A stretch of 64,000 nucleotides of DNA, taken from positions 434,001 through 498,000 of the forward strand of contig JACKBQ010000001.1 of assembly GCA_020634455.1 (NCBI GenBank), read 5' to 3'. A program made the translations under genes and the position numbers. Within the stretch, counting starts at the first letter, position 1. Every line of letters begins with the position of its first letter. The notes under the pieces were generated by a model. It did no database searches. It was not told where the DNA came from and worked only from the letters and a program-made list of their open reading frames with translations. The DNA is from Ardenticatenaceae bacterium (lineage in GTDB: Bacteria > Chloroflexota > Anaerolineae > Promineifilales > Promineifilaceae). Below are positions 25,918-34,500 of the stretch, in pieces.

Positions 25918-26562
25918 TTATAGTTCGATGAGATTGAGGCGCAGGGCGGTGATGACCGCCTGGGTGCGGGTGGGCTGGTTGAGCTTGGTGAAGATGCGCT
26001 TGACGTAAGTGTGCACCGTCGCGTCGCTGATGTTGAGCCGTAGCGCCATTTCCTTGTAGGTAGCAGCGCTGGCCATCAGCGTCAGAATTTCCAGTTCGCG
26101 GGGCGAAAGGCTTGGTGCGGGGTCGTCGTTGGATGCGGGGCGGCGGCTGCGCTCAAGCAGCGCCTGGGTGATCTCCGGGCCGAGGTACCGCTTGCCGGCG
26201 GCCACCTGCCGGATGGCGTGAGCCAGCCCTTGCGGCGAAACATCTTTGTGCAAAAAACCATCCACACCGTTATCCAGGGCATCCAGCGCGGCTGCTTCTA
26301 CGGGTGCGCCGGACAAAACGAGGGTGTGAATCCAGTCAACTGATTGTTTCATCCGTGCGGCCGTTTCCAATCCATCCAGCCCCGGCATCTTCCAATCCAG
26401 CAGGGCCACATCGGGTAGGGTGTCGTAGATGAGGCTGAGGGCATCACGGCCGTTTTCCGCCTCGGCCACGACTTCAAAATCTGGCTCCTGACGCAGCACC
26501 AGCTTTAGCCCGTGCCTTACCACCACATGATCATCCGCAATCAAAATCCGTATCTTCTTCAT
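25918..26562 (-). CDS. NarL/FixJ-type response regulator
   Basis: A 214-residue two-domain regulator. The receiver has acidic pair DD at 10-11, phosphoacceptor Asp56 in VALLDWKMPG and the following LVLSGAP, HKDVS switch region. The LuxR-type helix-turn-helix (about 150-210) is LSPRELEILTLMASAATYKEMALRLNISDATVHTYVKRIFTKL. It lies downstream of its likely partner sensor (26654-28324), separated by a repeat hairpin, and upstream of the sulfur operon. It probably activates that operon in response to a redox or sulfur signal. The target assignment is inferred from position and from the inverted repeat at 25774-25842. Confidence 0.9.
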   Translation of the reverse strand: MKKIRILIADDHVVVRHGLKLVLRQEPDFEVVAEAENGRDALSLIYDTLPDVALLDWKMPGLDGLETAARMKQSVDWIHTLVLSGAPVEAAALDALDNGVDGFLHKDVSPQGLAHAIRQVAAGKRYLGPEITQALLERSRRPASNDDPAPSLSPRELEILTLMASAATYKEMALRLNISDATVHTYVKRIFTKLNQPTRTQAVITALRLNLIEL

Positions 26563-26574
26563 AGTTAAGAGTTT

Positions 26575-26654
26575 ATCCGCAGATTGACGCAGATTAGCGC
26601 AGATATTTTGCTCTAAAACAGAAAAATCTGCGCTAATCTGCGAAATCTGCGGAT
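26575..26654. repeat. Hairpin of the GCAGATTAGCGCAGATT family
   Basis: ATCCGCAGATT and GCAGATTAGCGCAGAT arms face ATCTGCGCTAATCTGC and ATCTGCGGAT arms. It fills the spacer between the sensor kinase and response regulator genes and abuts the kinase stop codon. Confidence 0.8.
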
Positions 26655-28324
26655 TATGTTCTTGTTCCGTTGCCTGGCCAGGCGGTGGGGATGTCTACCA
26701 CGATGGAGGTGCCCGCTTCGGGCTGGCTGAAAATGTCGCAGGTGCCGCCCAGGCTGTAGGCCCGATTTTGCATCCCGCGCAGGCCAAAATGCTCCTGGCC
26801 ATGCTCCTGTGCCAACGCGATGTCCGGTTCAAAGCCACGGCCGTTATCACGTACGACGAGTCGGGCACGGCCGTTTTCCACATCCACGCATACCCTGGCC
26901 TCTGTGGCCGCCGCATGGTGCACAATGTTGGTCAGGCATTCCTGCGTCATGCGGTACAGGCTGCGGCAGGCGCGCGGCGAGAGCGTGTTGAAGCTGCCGC
27001 GAATGTCGAACTGCAAATCGAGCGTGTTGGCTTGCAGCACGTCGTTGGCGTACCGGTGCAGATCGGTCTGGAACGCTTCCGGCGTGATCTCCTCCGACCA
27101 CAAATCGTGAATGGCGCGGCGAATTTCCTGTCGGGCGGATTCGGCCGTTTCTCTGGCCCACAGCAGTTCAGAGCGAATGGCGCTTGGGTCGCTATCGAGC
27201 AATTTTTCGGCACCATCCAGGGTAAAAACAATGCCAAACAGCGATTGCGAGAGGGTGTCGTGCATTTCCAGGGCAATGCGGGCACGTTCGGCCTGTACGG
27301 CCGTTTCCTTCGCCCGTCGTAATCTATTTTGCATCATGCTGATGGCAACGGCCGTTTGCCGGGCAAGCGCTTCCAACGAACGCCGCCGGGTCGCATCTAC
27401 GCCGCCGGGTTCCGTTTCCACCAGCAGCAAGCCGATGGGCTGGATGCCCCACAACAGCGGCACTGGCAGGCAATGGGCCAGCTCGAAAAGCTGGCAAAGC
27501 TGATCGTCGGCTAACCCGTCCTGAAATTGGGTCAGCGAGAGGGAGGCGGTGAATGAAACGGTGCCAGGCACATTTTGGGTTGATTGGCGCGTGCAATGCA
27601 GCCAGCCTGTCATCAGTCCATCGCCATCGGCCAGGCCAATAAGCGCTCGACCAAAGCCCAAATCTGTTGTTACCGCCTTGAGTACAACTTCCTGAATCGC
27701 GTCCACATCGGCCGATTGGTGCAGGGCGGCGGTGAAGTTGTGCAGCACGGCCAGGTTCTGGTTCGCCTGCTGCTGTTCCTGGCTAAGGTCTTGTAATTGG
27801 TGCAGTAAAACGGCCGCATAGCCAAAAGCGCCGCTAATCAGGTAAAATCCCGTCACGTTAACAACCGCCGTGAGCCAATTGATGGGCGTGTTGGTGAGTT
27901 GGAAGTGGAGCAAAAGAACGGCCGTATACAGCGGCAAAAACAGCGTGGTGGCCACAATCGCCCCGCGCAGCTGGAAGAAAAATCCAGCGGCAATAAGCGG
28001 ACTCAGCGCATACAAATAGTAGGGCGACTGCTCCCCGCCAGAAAGCCCCAAACAGCCCGCCACCAGCAAAAAATCGGCCAGCAGCAGCCAGGGGCGACGC
28101 TGCACCCACTGGTTTAGCTGGCTGGAGGCGAAGGTGATGAGCAAGTTGGGCAGCAGCGAAACGAGCAATAAGATCGCCAATCTCCCTTGATTTTGCTCAG
28201 CAGAGAAGATAAAAAGCAGGGGCGGCACGAGGCTGATCCAGCGGTACAAAATGAGCAGCCGAAACACCAGGCGCGGGTCGCCCGGATTTTCTACGTCAGT
28301 TGTGCGCGGGGTTAGCAGGTTCAT
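26654..28324 (-). CDS. NarX-type sensor histidine kinase with MASE-like membrane domain and GAF domain
   Basis: A 556-residue kinase. Residues about 20-180 contain five or six hydrophobic segments (RWISLVPPLLFIFSA, LAILLLVSLLPNLLITFA and others), and GAF-like sequence spans about 185-340. HisKA_3 has the H-box ARIALEMHDTLSQSLFGIVF with His355. The HATPase_c motifs are CLTNIVHHAAATEARV (N box) and VVRDNGRGFEPD (G1). It would phosphorylate the NarL-type regulator next to it. The ligand is unknown; the GAF domain could sense a redox or nucleotide signal. It is transcribed divergently from the OmpR-type regulator at 28448. Confidence 0.9.
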   Translation of the reverse strand: MNLLTPRTTDVENPGDPRLVFRLLILYRWISLVPPLLFIFSAEQNQGRLAILLLVSLLPNLLITFASSQLNQWVQRRPWLLLADFLLVAGCLGLSGGEQSPYYLYALSPLIAAGFFFQLRGAIVATTLFLPLYTAVLLLHFQLTNTPINWLTAVVNVTGFYLISGAFGYAAVLLHQLQDLSQEQQQANQNLAVLHNFTAALHQSADVDAIQEVVLKAVTTDLGFGRALIGLADGDGLMTGWLHCTRQSTQNVPGTVSFTASLSLTQFQDGLADDQLCQLFELAHCLPVPLLWGIQPIGLLLVETEPGGVDATRRRSLEALARQTAVAISMMQNRLRRAKETAVQAERARIALEMHDTLSQSLFGIVFTLDGAEKLLDSDPSAIRSELLWARETAESARQEIRRAIHDLWSEEITPEAFQTDLHRYANDVLQANTLDLQFDIRGSFNTLSPRACRSLYRMTQECLTNIVHHAAATEARVCVDVENGRARLVVRDNGRGFEPDIALAQEHGQEHFGLRGMQNRAYSLGGTCDIFSQPEAGTSIVVDIPTAWPGNGTRT

Positions 28325-28447
28325 CGGTCTCCATTATGCGGTTTCTGTGAGGAATGACAAATGCAATGCACGAAAGCGCCAGGCACGGAGCAAACGATCC
28401 TGGTTCATGAAAAATTTCGCGCCCCGTGACTGGCACCAGGATATAAA

Positions 28448-29143
28448 ATGAAAACAACAACCAAAATTCTTGTTGTCGAAGATGAAATGAGCATCCAAAC
28501 CATTGTGCGTACTTACCTGGAAAGCGCTGGGTTTGGCGTGACGATTGTTGATAATGGTCCAGAGGCGTTGACCCAGGCGCGGCTGCTCCAGCCTGATTTG
28601 GTGGTGCTGGATTTGAACTTGCCGGGCATGGATGGTATGGAAGTGGCTGCGCGGCTGCGCGAAGAATCGGGCGTCTACATCCTCATGCTTTCGGCGCGGG
28701 GCGAGGAGGCGGACCGGGTGGCTGGGCTGCGCATCGGTGCGGATGATTTTTTGACGAAGCCTTTTAGTCCGCGTGAACTGGTGGCGCGGGTGGAGGCGGT
28801 TTTGCGGAGACGGCGGGATACGGCCGTTTCCCCCACCACTATCTACACTTTCCAACATCTTGCCATCAACCCCGATAGCCACGAAGCGATTGCTGGTGAA
28901 CGGCCGTTGGATCTCACCGCGACCGAATTCCAGGTACTGCTAGAGCTGGCCAAAAACGCCGGTCGCGTTTTAACCCGCGATCAGTTGTTGGCGCTTGTCT
29001 GGGGCAGCGCTTATTATGGCAACGACCGCGTGGTGGATGTGTACGTGGGTCAGGTGCGCCGCAAGCTGCAAGATGCCACTGGTCTGCTGCTCATCGAGAC
29101 GGTGCGGGGGATTGGGTATAAGTTTGTGGATGTTAAGAAATGA
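28448..29143 (+). CDS. OmpR/PhoB-type response regulator
   Basis: A 231-residue protein. The receiver has VVEDE at 9-13, Asp55 in LVVLDLNLPG, Ser/Thr in LMLSARG and Lys in LTKPFSPRELVARV. The winged-helix effector domain includes LTATEFQVLLELAKNAGRVLTRDQLLALVWG and VDVYVGQVRRKL, ending IETVRGIGYKF. It is paired with the HisKA kinase at 29219, 75 nt downstream, with a repeat hairpin in between. All phosphorylation residues are intact. Confidence 0.93.
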   Translation: MKTTTKILVVEDEMSIQTIVRTYLESAGFGVTIVDNGPEALTQARLLQPDLVVLDLNLPGMDGMEVAARLREESGVYILMLSARGEEADRVAGLRIGADDFLTKPFSPRELVARVEAVLRRRRDTAVSPTTIYTFQHLAINPDSHEAIAGERPLDLTATEFQVLLELAKNAGRVLTRDQLLALVWGSAYYGNDRVVDVYVGQVRRKLQDATGLLLIETVRGIGYKFVDVKK

Positions 29144-29144
29144 A

Positions 29145-29202
29145 AAGGTGAACGGGTGAAATGTAGTTGTGACCCTTTCACCCGTTAACCTCTTCACCCC
29201 TT
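29145..29202. repeat. Hairpin of the GGTGAACGGGTGAAA family
   Basis: AAGGTGAACGGGTGAAA faces CTTTCACCCGTTAACCTCTTC between the response regulator and kinase genes. A related one-armed copy lies at 42614-42640. Confidence 0.75.
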
Positions 29203-29218
29203 CAATCTGTGAGGTTCT

Positions 29219-30337
29219 ATGCCCTGGTACAAACGACTTCGCTGGCGACTGGTTGGCTCTCAATTTTTGGTGGCGTTGGTGGGGGTTAGCATCATGATGC
29301 TGGCCACGCGAATTATTATTATTAACATGGCTCCGGTGGTGATACGGCCGCTTCTTGAAATGCTGCTGCAAAATCCTGGCGATCTGCTGCAAACTGAGGC
29401 TGACCTCATCATCGCATTCCGCAATGCGGTGCTGTTTTCGGTCTTGTTTGCGGCGCTGGGAGCCATTGCCGCCGGTGTTTTTTCTTCGGCGTTGCTGTGG
29501 GGCACCATCATCAATCCTCTGCGGATGGTGGCTGATAGCAGTCAACGAATTGCCGACGGCCGTTTCGATGAGCGCGTGACCGTTCCCCAAAGCAGCGGCA
29601 TGGCGATGGCCCAGCTTGTCACCAGCTTCAACCAGATGACCGCCACGCTGGAAGAGGTGGAGCAGCAGCGGGTGGCTCTGCTGGGCAACATCGCCCACGA
29701 GCTGCGCACCCCGCTAACTGGGCTAAAAGGGTATCTGGAAGGGCTATTGGACGGCTTGTTTCCCGCCAACGAGGAAACGTTTGCCTGGATGACCCAAGAG
29801 GTAGATCGTCTGGGTCGGCTGGTGGATGATATTCAGCATTTGTCGCGGATTGAGTCGGGACAGTTCAAGCTGGATTTTCAGCAGGTGGACGTGGGGCAGT
29901 TGGTGCAGCGGGTGATGGCTCAGCTCGCTTTTCAGGCGCAGAGCAAGCAAATTAGTTTGCAGGTTGCGCCGGTAAACCACCCAATTTTGGCTCTGGCCGA
30001 TTTGGATCGGGCCGCGCAAATTTTGATCAATTTGGTGGGCAACGCCATTCGCTACACGCCAGAAGGTGGGCAAGTGTGGCTATCGGTGCAGGCAAACGGC
30101 CGTTTCGCCGAAATTAGCGTGCAAGATGATGGTCTGGGCATCCCGCCAGACGCAATGCCCTACATTTTTGAGCGGTTTTACCGCGTGGACCACTCCCGGT
30201 CGCGCACCAGCGGCGGCACCGGCATTGGGCTGACGATTTCGCGCCATTTGGTTTGGGCGATGGGCGGAGAGCTAACGGCCGTTTCCAGCGGTCTGGGGCA
30301 GGGGAGTTGCTTCACCTTTACCCTGCCGCTGGCGTAG
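29219..30337 (+). CDS. Sensor histidine kinase with HAMP domain
   Basis: A 372-residue kinase. Two membrane segments (about 12-33 and 70-96) flank a short, Leu-rich extracytoplasmic loop of roughly 35 residues. A HAMP linker (NPLRMVADSSQRIADGRFDERV) follows. HisKA has NIAHELRTPLTG with His160. HATPase_c contains LINLVGNAIRYTPEGGQ (N box), VQDDGLGIPP (G1), IFERFYRVD (F) and GGTGIGL (G2). The loop is too short for a ligand domain, so membrane or internal sensing is likely. Its 3' end overlaps the convergent yqeK gene by 20 nt. Confidence 0.92.
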   Translation: MPWYKRLRWRLVGSQFLVALVGVSIMMLATRIIIINMAPVVIRPLLEMLLQNPGDLLQTEADLIIAFRNAVLFSVLFAALGAIAAGVFSSALLWGTIINPLRMVADSSQRIADGRFDERVTVPQSSGMAMAQLVTSFNQMTATLEEVEQQRVALLGNIAHELRTPLTGLKGYLEGLLDGLFPANEETFAWMTQEVDRLGRLVDDIQHLSRIESGQFKLDFQQVDVGQLVQRVMAQLAFQAQSKQISLQVAPVNHPILALADLDRAAQILINLVGNAIRYTPEGGQVWLSVQANGRFAEISVQDDGLGIPPDAMPYIFERFYRVDHSRSRTSGGTGIGLTISRHLVWAMGGELTAVSSGLGQGSCFTFTLPLA

Positions 30338-30944
30338 AGCAATCCAGCTCGGCGTGGGCGGCCAAAAACCAGGGATGGACGTAACGCAGCTTCTCTCGCT
30401 GCTGCCAGAGGTAATTGAGGTAGACTCGGCAAGCGTCGTCAAGGTTGTGTGAGACGGCCGTTTCCAATTCAGCCAAATAGGGCGGCTCTCCCGGCTGATC
30501 CCACTCGATTTTGTCCGCAATGAAGACGATTTTGTCCAGTACGCTGGCCCCAGCCTTGAGCGTGGTGTGGCAGCCGATGGCGCTGAGAACGGCCGTGTCC
30601 GTCACCCCAAAAACGTCCCGCGCCACCGCCGCACTCAGCTTCTGGTGCAAAATCATGGGGAAATCGGCCTCGCCGGGCAGCACGGGAATGCTAAACGTGG
30701 CACACATCTCCACCCGTGCCTCGTTGGGGATCACGGCGCTGATGTCGTGTAGCCACCCGGCAGTTTCCGCGCCCGCCGGATCAACACCAAACCGCGTCGC
30801 CAATCGCTCCGCCTCTTGGGCCACACGGCGCACGTGTCCGGAAATTTTTGGGAAGTTGTGGTGGGTGAGAACGGCCGTTACATCCTCACCTAAGTCGCCT
30901 GTCAATTCAGTAGTTGCAAAATAAGGTTGTAGCTGTCTGTGCAT
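30318..30944 (-). CDS. yqeK: YqeK-type HD-domain phosphohydrolase (Ap4A hydrolase-like)
   Basis: A 208-residue HD-superfamily enzyme. The metal-site residues are His in KISGHVRRVAQEA, the HD doublet in AGWLHDISAV, His in PMILHQKLSAAVA and the later CHTTLKAG and DKIVFIADKIEWD segment. The HTTL...LDKIVFIADKIE arrangement is typical of YqeK, which cleaves diadenosine tetraphosphate symmetrically into ADP. In many bacteria yqeK neighbours nadD or rsfS, but not here. The C-terminus overlaps the kinase gene on the other strand by 20 nt. Confidence 0.85.
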   Translation of the reverse strand: MHRQLQPYFATTELTGDLGEDVTAVLTHHNFPKISGHVRRVAQEAERLATRFGVDPAGAETAGWLHDISAVIPNEARVEMCATFSIPVLPGEADFPMILHQKLSAAVARDVFGVTDTAVLSAIGCHTTLKAGASVLDKIVFIADKIEWDQPGEPPYLAELETAVSHNLDDACRVYLNYLWQQREKLRYVHPWFLAAHAELDCSTPAAG

Positions 30945-31056
30945 CCGGCAAGCTTACCACAAATCGTATGCTGAACTGTTAGATTATTTAGCCAGACTGG
31001 ATCATAATGAATTGAGAATGATTAATAATGAATTGTGAACTGAGGCAGAGATTAAA

Positions 31057-32112
31057 ATGAACCAGATCAAAAAATGCACAGTTTGGCTGTTGGTGTTGTT
31101 TTTGCTCACGAGTTGTGGCTTGCGGGACAGTGATGATGTGGGAAACGGCCGTGCCGAAGGCGAGGACGACGTGGCAACTGAGACGGAAGCGGCTGAACCC
31201 GAACTCAACTACGATGGTCCAGCCCCCGCTGCGGGCAAAGGCAACGTTTTTGGCGAAATTCGCTGGAACGGCAGCGGTGCAGCCGACCTAGAGGTGCTGC
31301 TTTGCGCCGATTTTTCTTCATTTAGCGGCTGCGGCGGTGAGGAATTCCTAACAACGACTGACGAAAACGGGCAGTACCTGTTTGAAGATGTGGTTCCTGG
31401 CGTGTATGCGCTGTCCGTGCGCGTTTTTAACAGCGACGACTGGCTTTACATTTCCAGCGGCATCCTCAGCTCGGCTGAGTTTGAAGTGGAGGCAGGCAAA
31501 ACGTTAACCATCGGCAGGCAAAACATTTTCAAGCTGGATGTGAAGTTGCAAGAGCCGCGCAATGGCGGCAAAGTGGTCAGCGCCGAGGTGCTGCTGGATT
31601 GGCAGGATTACCCTGGGGCGGATTATTACAAAGTGTCGCTTTACCCGGACGAAGGGGATGCGGTTTTGCTGGATAAGCGCACCAACACATCCTCGCTGCG
31701 GGCCGATTTGCTGCCTGTGAGCTGTGGGTATCGCTGGAGCGTTGAGGTGTTCAACAGCGACCGAATCAAAATTGCGGAAACGGCCGAACCGTTCGATTTT
31801 GTCGTGGACAGTCTGGATGGTTCTTGCCAATTAGCAATTCAAGAGCCGGCCGACGGAGCGGAAATTCGCGGGGCGGAGATTGTGCTGGATTGGGATGACA
31901 GCCCCGTTGCCACCACTTACAAAATCCTGCTGTGGAACGATGACGATCCGGACAAGGCAAACGTGCTGGATTTTGTGGAGGTAAACGAATCCAGCTACCG
32001 CTTTGACCAAACGTTGGAACCGGCTCGCTACGTCTGGTCGGTTACTGCCTACGATGGAAATGGTGATAAGGTTGGCGGCACGGAGATTTTTGATTTTACG
32101 GTACTGCCGTAG
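31057..32112 (+). CDS. Lipoprotein with Ig/FN3-like domains
   Basis: A 351-residue protein with a lipoprotein signal peptide (KKCTVWLLVLFLLTSCG, lipidation Cys20). An acidic linker (EGEDDVATETEAAEPE) leads to a carboxypeptidase-regulatory-like or SdrD-like beta domain (GNVFGEIRWNGSGAADLEV...ENGQYLFEDVVPGVYALSVR). Two repeats of about 90 residues follow, each opening with (I/L)QEP and GAEIVLDWDD or SAEVLLDWQD and closing with YRWSVEVFNSD or YVWSVTAYDGN. These are FN3-like surface modules. No catalytic motif is visible; a role in the cell envelope is likely. It converges on the haem-c protein gene and the two abut. Confidence 0.8.
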   Translation: MNQIKKCTVWLLVLFLLTSCGLRDSDDVGNGRAEGEDDVATETEAAEPELNYDGPAPAAGKGNVFGEIRWNGSGAADLEVLLCADFSSFSGCGGEEFLTTTDENGQYLFEDVVPGVYALSVRVFNSDDWLYISSGILSSAEFEVEAGKTLTIGRQNIFKLDVKLQEPRNGGKVVSAEVLLDWQDYPGADYYKVSLYPDEGDAVLLDKRTNTSSLRADLLPVSCGYRWSVEVFNSDRIKIAETAEPFDFVVDSLDGSCQLAIQEPADGAEIRGAEIVLDWDDSPVATTYKILLWNDDDPDKANVLDFVEVNESSYRFDQTLEPARYVWSVTAYDGNGDKVGGTEIFDFTVLP

Positions 32113-34284
32113 CTACTCTTTTTCCTCGTACGGCCGTTTCCACAACAAAAACAGCGTCAGCAGCAGCACCAGCCCAATCAGGATGAGCTGAATCGTGGCA
32201 GATGAGGTGTTCAGGCCCACGCCGATCACCCCGCCCGATTTGGCTGCGGTCCCCCCCTTGTTAAACACGCCGGAATTTCCCTCGCCAATCACTGTTGGAT
32301 TTTCAATCACCTGGGTGCCGTCCAGCGTCAGCAAATAGCCCACGACCGAATCAATCTGCTCACCAGTGAGGCGTTGACCGTAATCCTTGGGCATGATGTT
32401 GGGCATACATGGCCCGTTGGGGCAAACCGGAGCCAGCGCATAATTTGGCTCCACGATGGATTGGCGGATGTATTCTTCGGCCGTCATGTCTGGAATGCGC
32501 CCGGTGGCCTGGTACCCAATATCCGAGAGGTCTGGGCCAACTTTGTGCCCCTCGCCAATGGGGCCGATGGCATGGCACGCGCCGCAGCCTGCATTCAAAA
32601 TAACTTCCTCGACGGTGCTACCCTGCACGGGGCGCGGCGTCGGTGTGGGCGCGGGCGTTGGCGTAGGTTCGGTGGCTGCTGGCGTGGCGGTGGCTGCCAT
32701 TTCGGCCAGCTCTTCGGCAGAGGGTTGGGGCAGTTCGGCCGTAATTTGGGCGCGTAAAATCGCTTCGCACTGGTTAATGCCTGGTTCCGGGTCTGGCATA
32801 CACCAAAGTGGATCTGTCTTGCGGGTTTTGAGCAGCGGCACGTACCACAGCACAATGTCCTCGCCGAAAACCGGTTCGCCGTTTAGCCATTGGCGTGGCG
32901 GCTGGAAGGTGTCGCCGGGGCCGGGGGAAAGCGGTTGCTCGCCTTCTAGCTCATTTTTGCGCAGCACAAATACGCGCGCTTCGTCCAAGCCCAGCGGGTC
33001 GGTGGGTAGCAACGTCCAGCGGTAGAGCAAATCATCGCCGCCAGTGGCGATTTTGTACCCTTCCGGGCCGAGATCATCTACAAAGGGAAATAGTTCGGTC
33101 TCGCTTTCCAGTTCAGCCCATTCGGTACCTTGCCACAGCCAAACCTGGTCGTCTTCCGGGCCATCCAAATCGAGGTCAATGCGCCAAAACGGCCGATAAA
33201 TTGACAAATCGTCACAGCCAGGGCCGTGGGAAACAAAGCGTGGCTCAAAGCTGCCGTCGGCGTAAAAGCGGATGATTTCTTCATACCGGTAGCAGCAGAT
33301 GCAGTTGGGCCAATGGGTAAATTCTGTGAACAGTTGGCGCACCTCAAAGCCATCGTCCAGCTCGCTGATGACGGTGTCGCCAAAGGGGGGCACGGTGGCG
33401 GCGAAGCCGATTTCGTCTCGATAGCCACCGGGCCAACTGGGGTACCACGCCTCGATTTGGGTAATTTTGATGGTGCTAAAGATGGGTTTTTCGTTGTAGG
33501 TGGCGTCGCGGAAAATCACGCCATCGTTGGCGCTCATCTCCCAGCAGACGCTCCAGTCGTCTTGCTCGTGGCAGCCGTCGGTGAAGGCGGCGCGTTCGGA
33601 GGCGGGGGCGGCTACGTCCAGATCGGCACGGGCGCGGGTGTAAAAGGTGCGGGCGACGGTTTGCTGGCTCATGTTGACGAAGACGTGGTAGATACGGCCG
33701 TCTCCATTCGGGCTGTGAAAGGTCAAATCCACACACCAGTCTGTTCGGCAATCGTCGTCGGCCAGCCAGGCAGACATGGGAATCATGGCCGGATCGCCTG
33801 CGCCAATATCGCCGAGAACGGCCGTTACCTGTGCATCATTGGCGGCAATCTGAATGGCGTCCTCAGCCACAAAGCGGCTGCCGCCGGGTCGGCTGAGCGC
33901 GTCTTGCCACTCGGCCAGCACGCGGTTTTCGGTAATGAGCAAAATTTGGTTGACGGTACGGCCGTTGACGCGATCAAAGAAGGTGAGGTGGGCACAGCTG
34001 TTGGCGGTGCAGCCCACCTCTTGCCAGGGGCGGGCTTCGGCCAGGGTGATGGGTTGGGCATCCACAAAAATGAGGTCAGAAACGGCCGTATCCAGGTTGC
34101 TCAGTTGGGCTTCGCTCAGTCCAGACGGCTGGCCATCCATCATCTGGTACAGCTGCTGTCCTTTGGCAATGGCTAAATTGAGGGATGCTTGCTGCTGCCA
34201 CACGGTGCGAACGAGGTTACTTGCCAGCAAGATCAGTAAAACCAGACAAATGCGCAAGGCGATTCGGTGCAGCTTAGGACTCAA
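32113..34284 (-). CDS. Membrane-anchored protein with C-terminal cytochrome c domain
   Basis: About 723 residues from a TTG at 34282-34284, chosen because GGGAGT lies 6 nt upstream; an ATG frame extends to 34371 without a ribosome site. An N-terminal membrane anchor (IALRICLVLLILLASNLV) leads to a large beta-rich domain. This domain has recurring HVFV/HLTFFDRVNGR segments and NCICCYRYEEIIRFYADG...YRPFWRIDLDLDG, which recalls copper amine oxidase-like folds, but no complete active site is recognised. A Pro/Thr linker (PTPTPAPTPTPRP) precedes the haem domain: CGACH binds haem and Met in PNIMPKDYG is the likely axial ligand. A final segment (IQLILIGLVLLLTLFLLW) spans the membrane. It is probably a periplasmic electron carrier or oxidoreductase of unknown substrate. 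Confidence 0.75.
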   Translation of the reverse strand: MSPKLHRIALRICLVLLILLASNLVRTVWQQQASLNLAIAKGQQLYQMMDGQPSGLSEAQLSNLDTAVSDLIFVDAQPITLAEARPWQEVGCTANSCAHLTFFDRVNGRTVNQILLITENRVLAEWQDALSRPGGSRFVAEDAIQIAANDAQVTAVLGDIGAGDPAMIPMSAWLADDDCRTDWCVDLTFHSPNGDGRIYHVFVNMSQQTVARTFYTRARADLDVAAPASERAAFTDGCHEQDDWSVCWEMSANDGVIFRDATYNEKPIFSTIKITQIEAWYPSWPGGYRDEIGFAATVPPFGDTVISELDDGFEVRQLFTEFTHWPNCICCYRYEEIIRFYADGSFEPRFVSHGPGCDDLSIYRPFWRIDLDLDGPEDDQVWLWQGTEWAELESETELFPFVDDLGPEGYKIATGGDDLLYRWTLLPTDPLGLDEARVFVLRKNELEGEQPLSPGPGDTFQPPRQWLNGEPVFGEDIVLWYVPLLKTRKTDPLWCMPDPEPGINQCEAILRAQITAELPQPSAEELAEMAATATPAATEPTPTPAPTPTPRPVQGSTVEEVILNAGCGACHAIGPIGEGHKVGPDLSDIGYQATGRIPDMTAEEYIRQSIVEPNYALAPVCPNGPCMPNIMPKDYGQRLTGEQIDSVVGYLLTLDGTQVIENPTVIGEGNSGVFNKGGTAAKSGGVIGVGLNTSSATIQLILIGLVLLLTLFLLWKRPYEEKE

Positions 34285-34392
34285 CGGAATACTCCCAATT
34301 TGTGGATGAATAAATCTGGGGCGATTATAGCGGAATACGGCCGTTTGGCAGGGCAAAAACGACTTTCTCATTTATTTTGGCGTGGAAATAAA

Positions 34393-34422
34393 AAACGCCC
34401 TGCAGAGGTTTGCAGGGCGTTT
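34393..34422 (-). terminator. Rho-independent terminator after pckA
   Basis: AAACGCCCTGCA and TGCAGGGCGTTT form a 12-bp stem. On the minus strand it is followed by TTTTTTATTT. Confidence 0.85.
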
Positions 34423-34437
34423 CCTGATTAGCTACTG

Positions 34438-34497
34438 AGATTGGACCAATTTTGAAGCCCCTTGAAAAGGTTTCAATAGAGGAAATTGGTCCAATCT
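34438..34497. repeat. Perfect 15-bp inverted repeat AGATTGGACCAATTT
   Basis: AGATTGGACCAATTT (34438-34452) and AAATTGGTCCAATCT (34483-34497) flank a 30-nt loop directly behind the pckA stop. It is distinct from the terminator beyond it and looks like another dispersed repeat family. Confidence 0.75.
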
Positions 34498-34500
34498 AAA

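Noticed and set aside
33226..34176. 316-codon open frame opposite the haem-c protein
   Set aside because: Gly/Val-rich shadow; the minus strand has CxxCH, membrane anchors and a plausible start.
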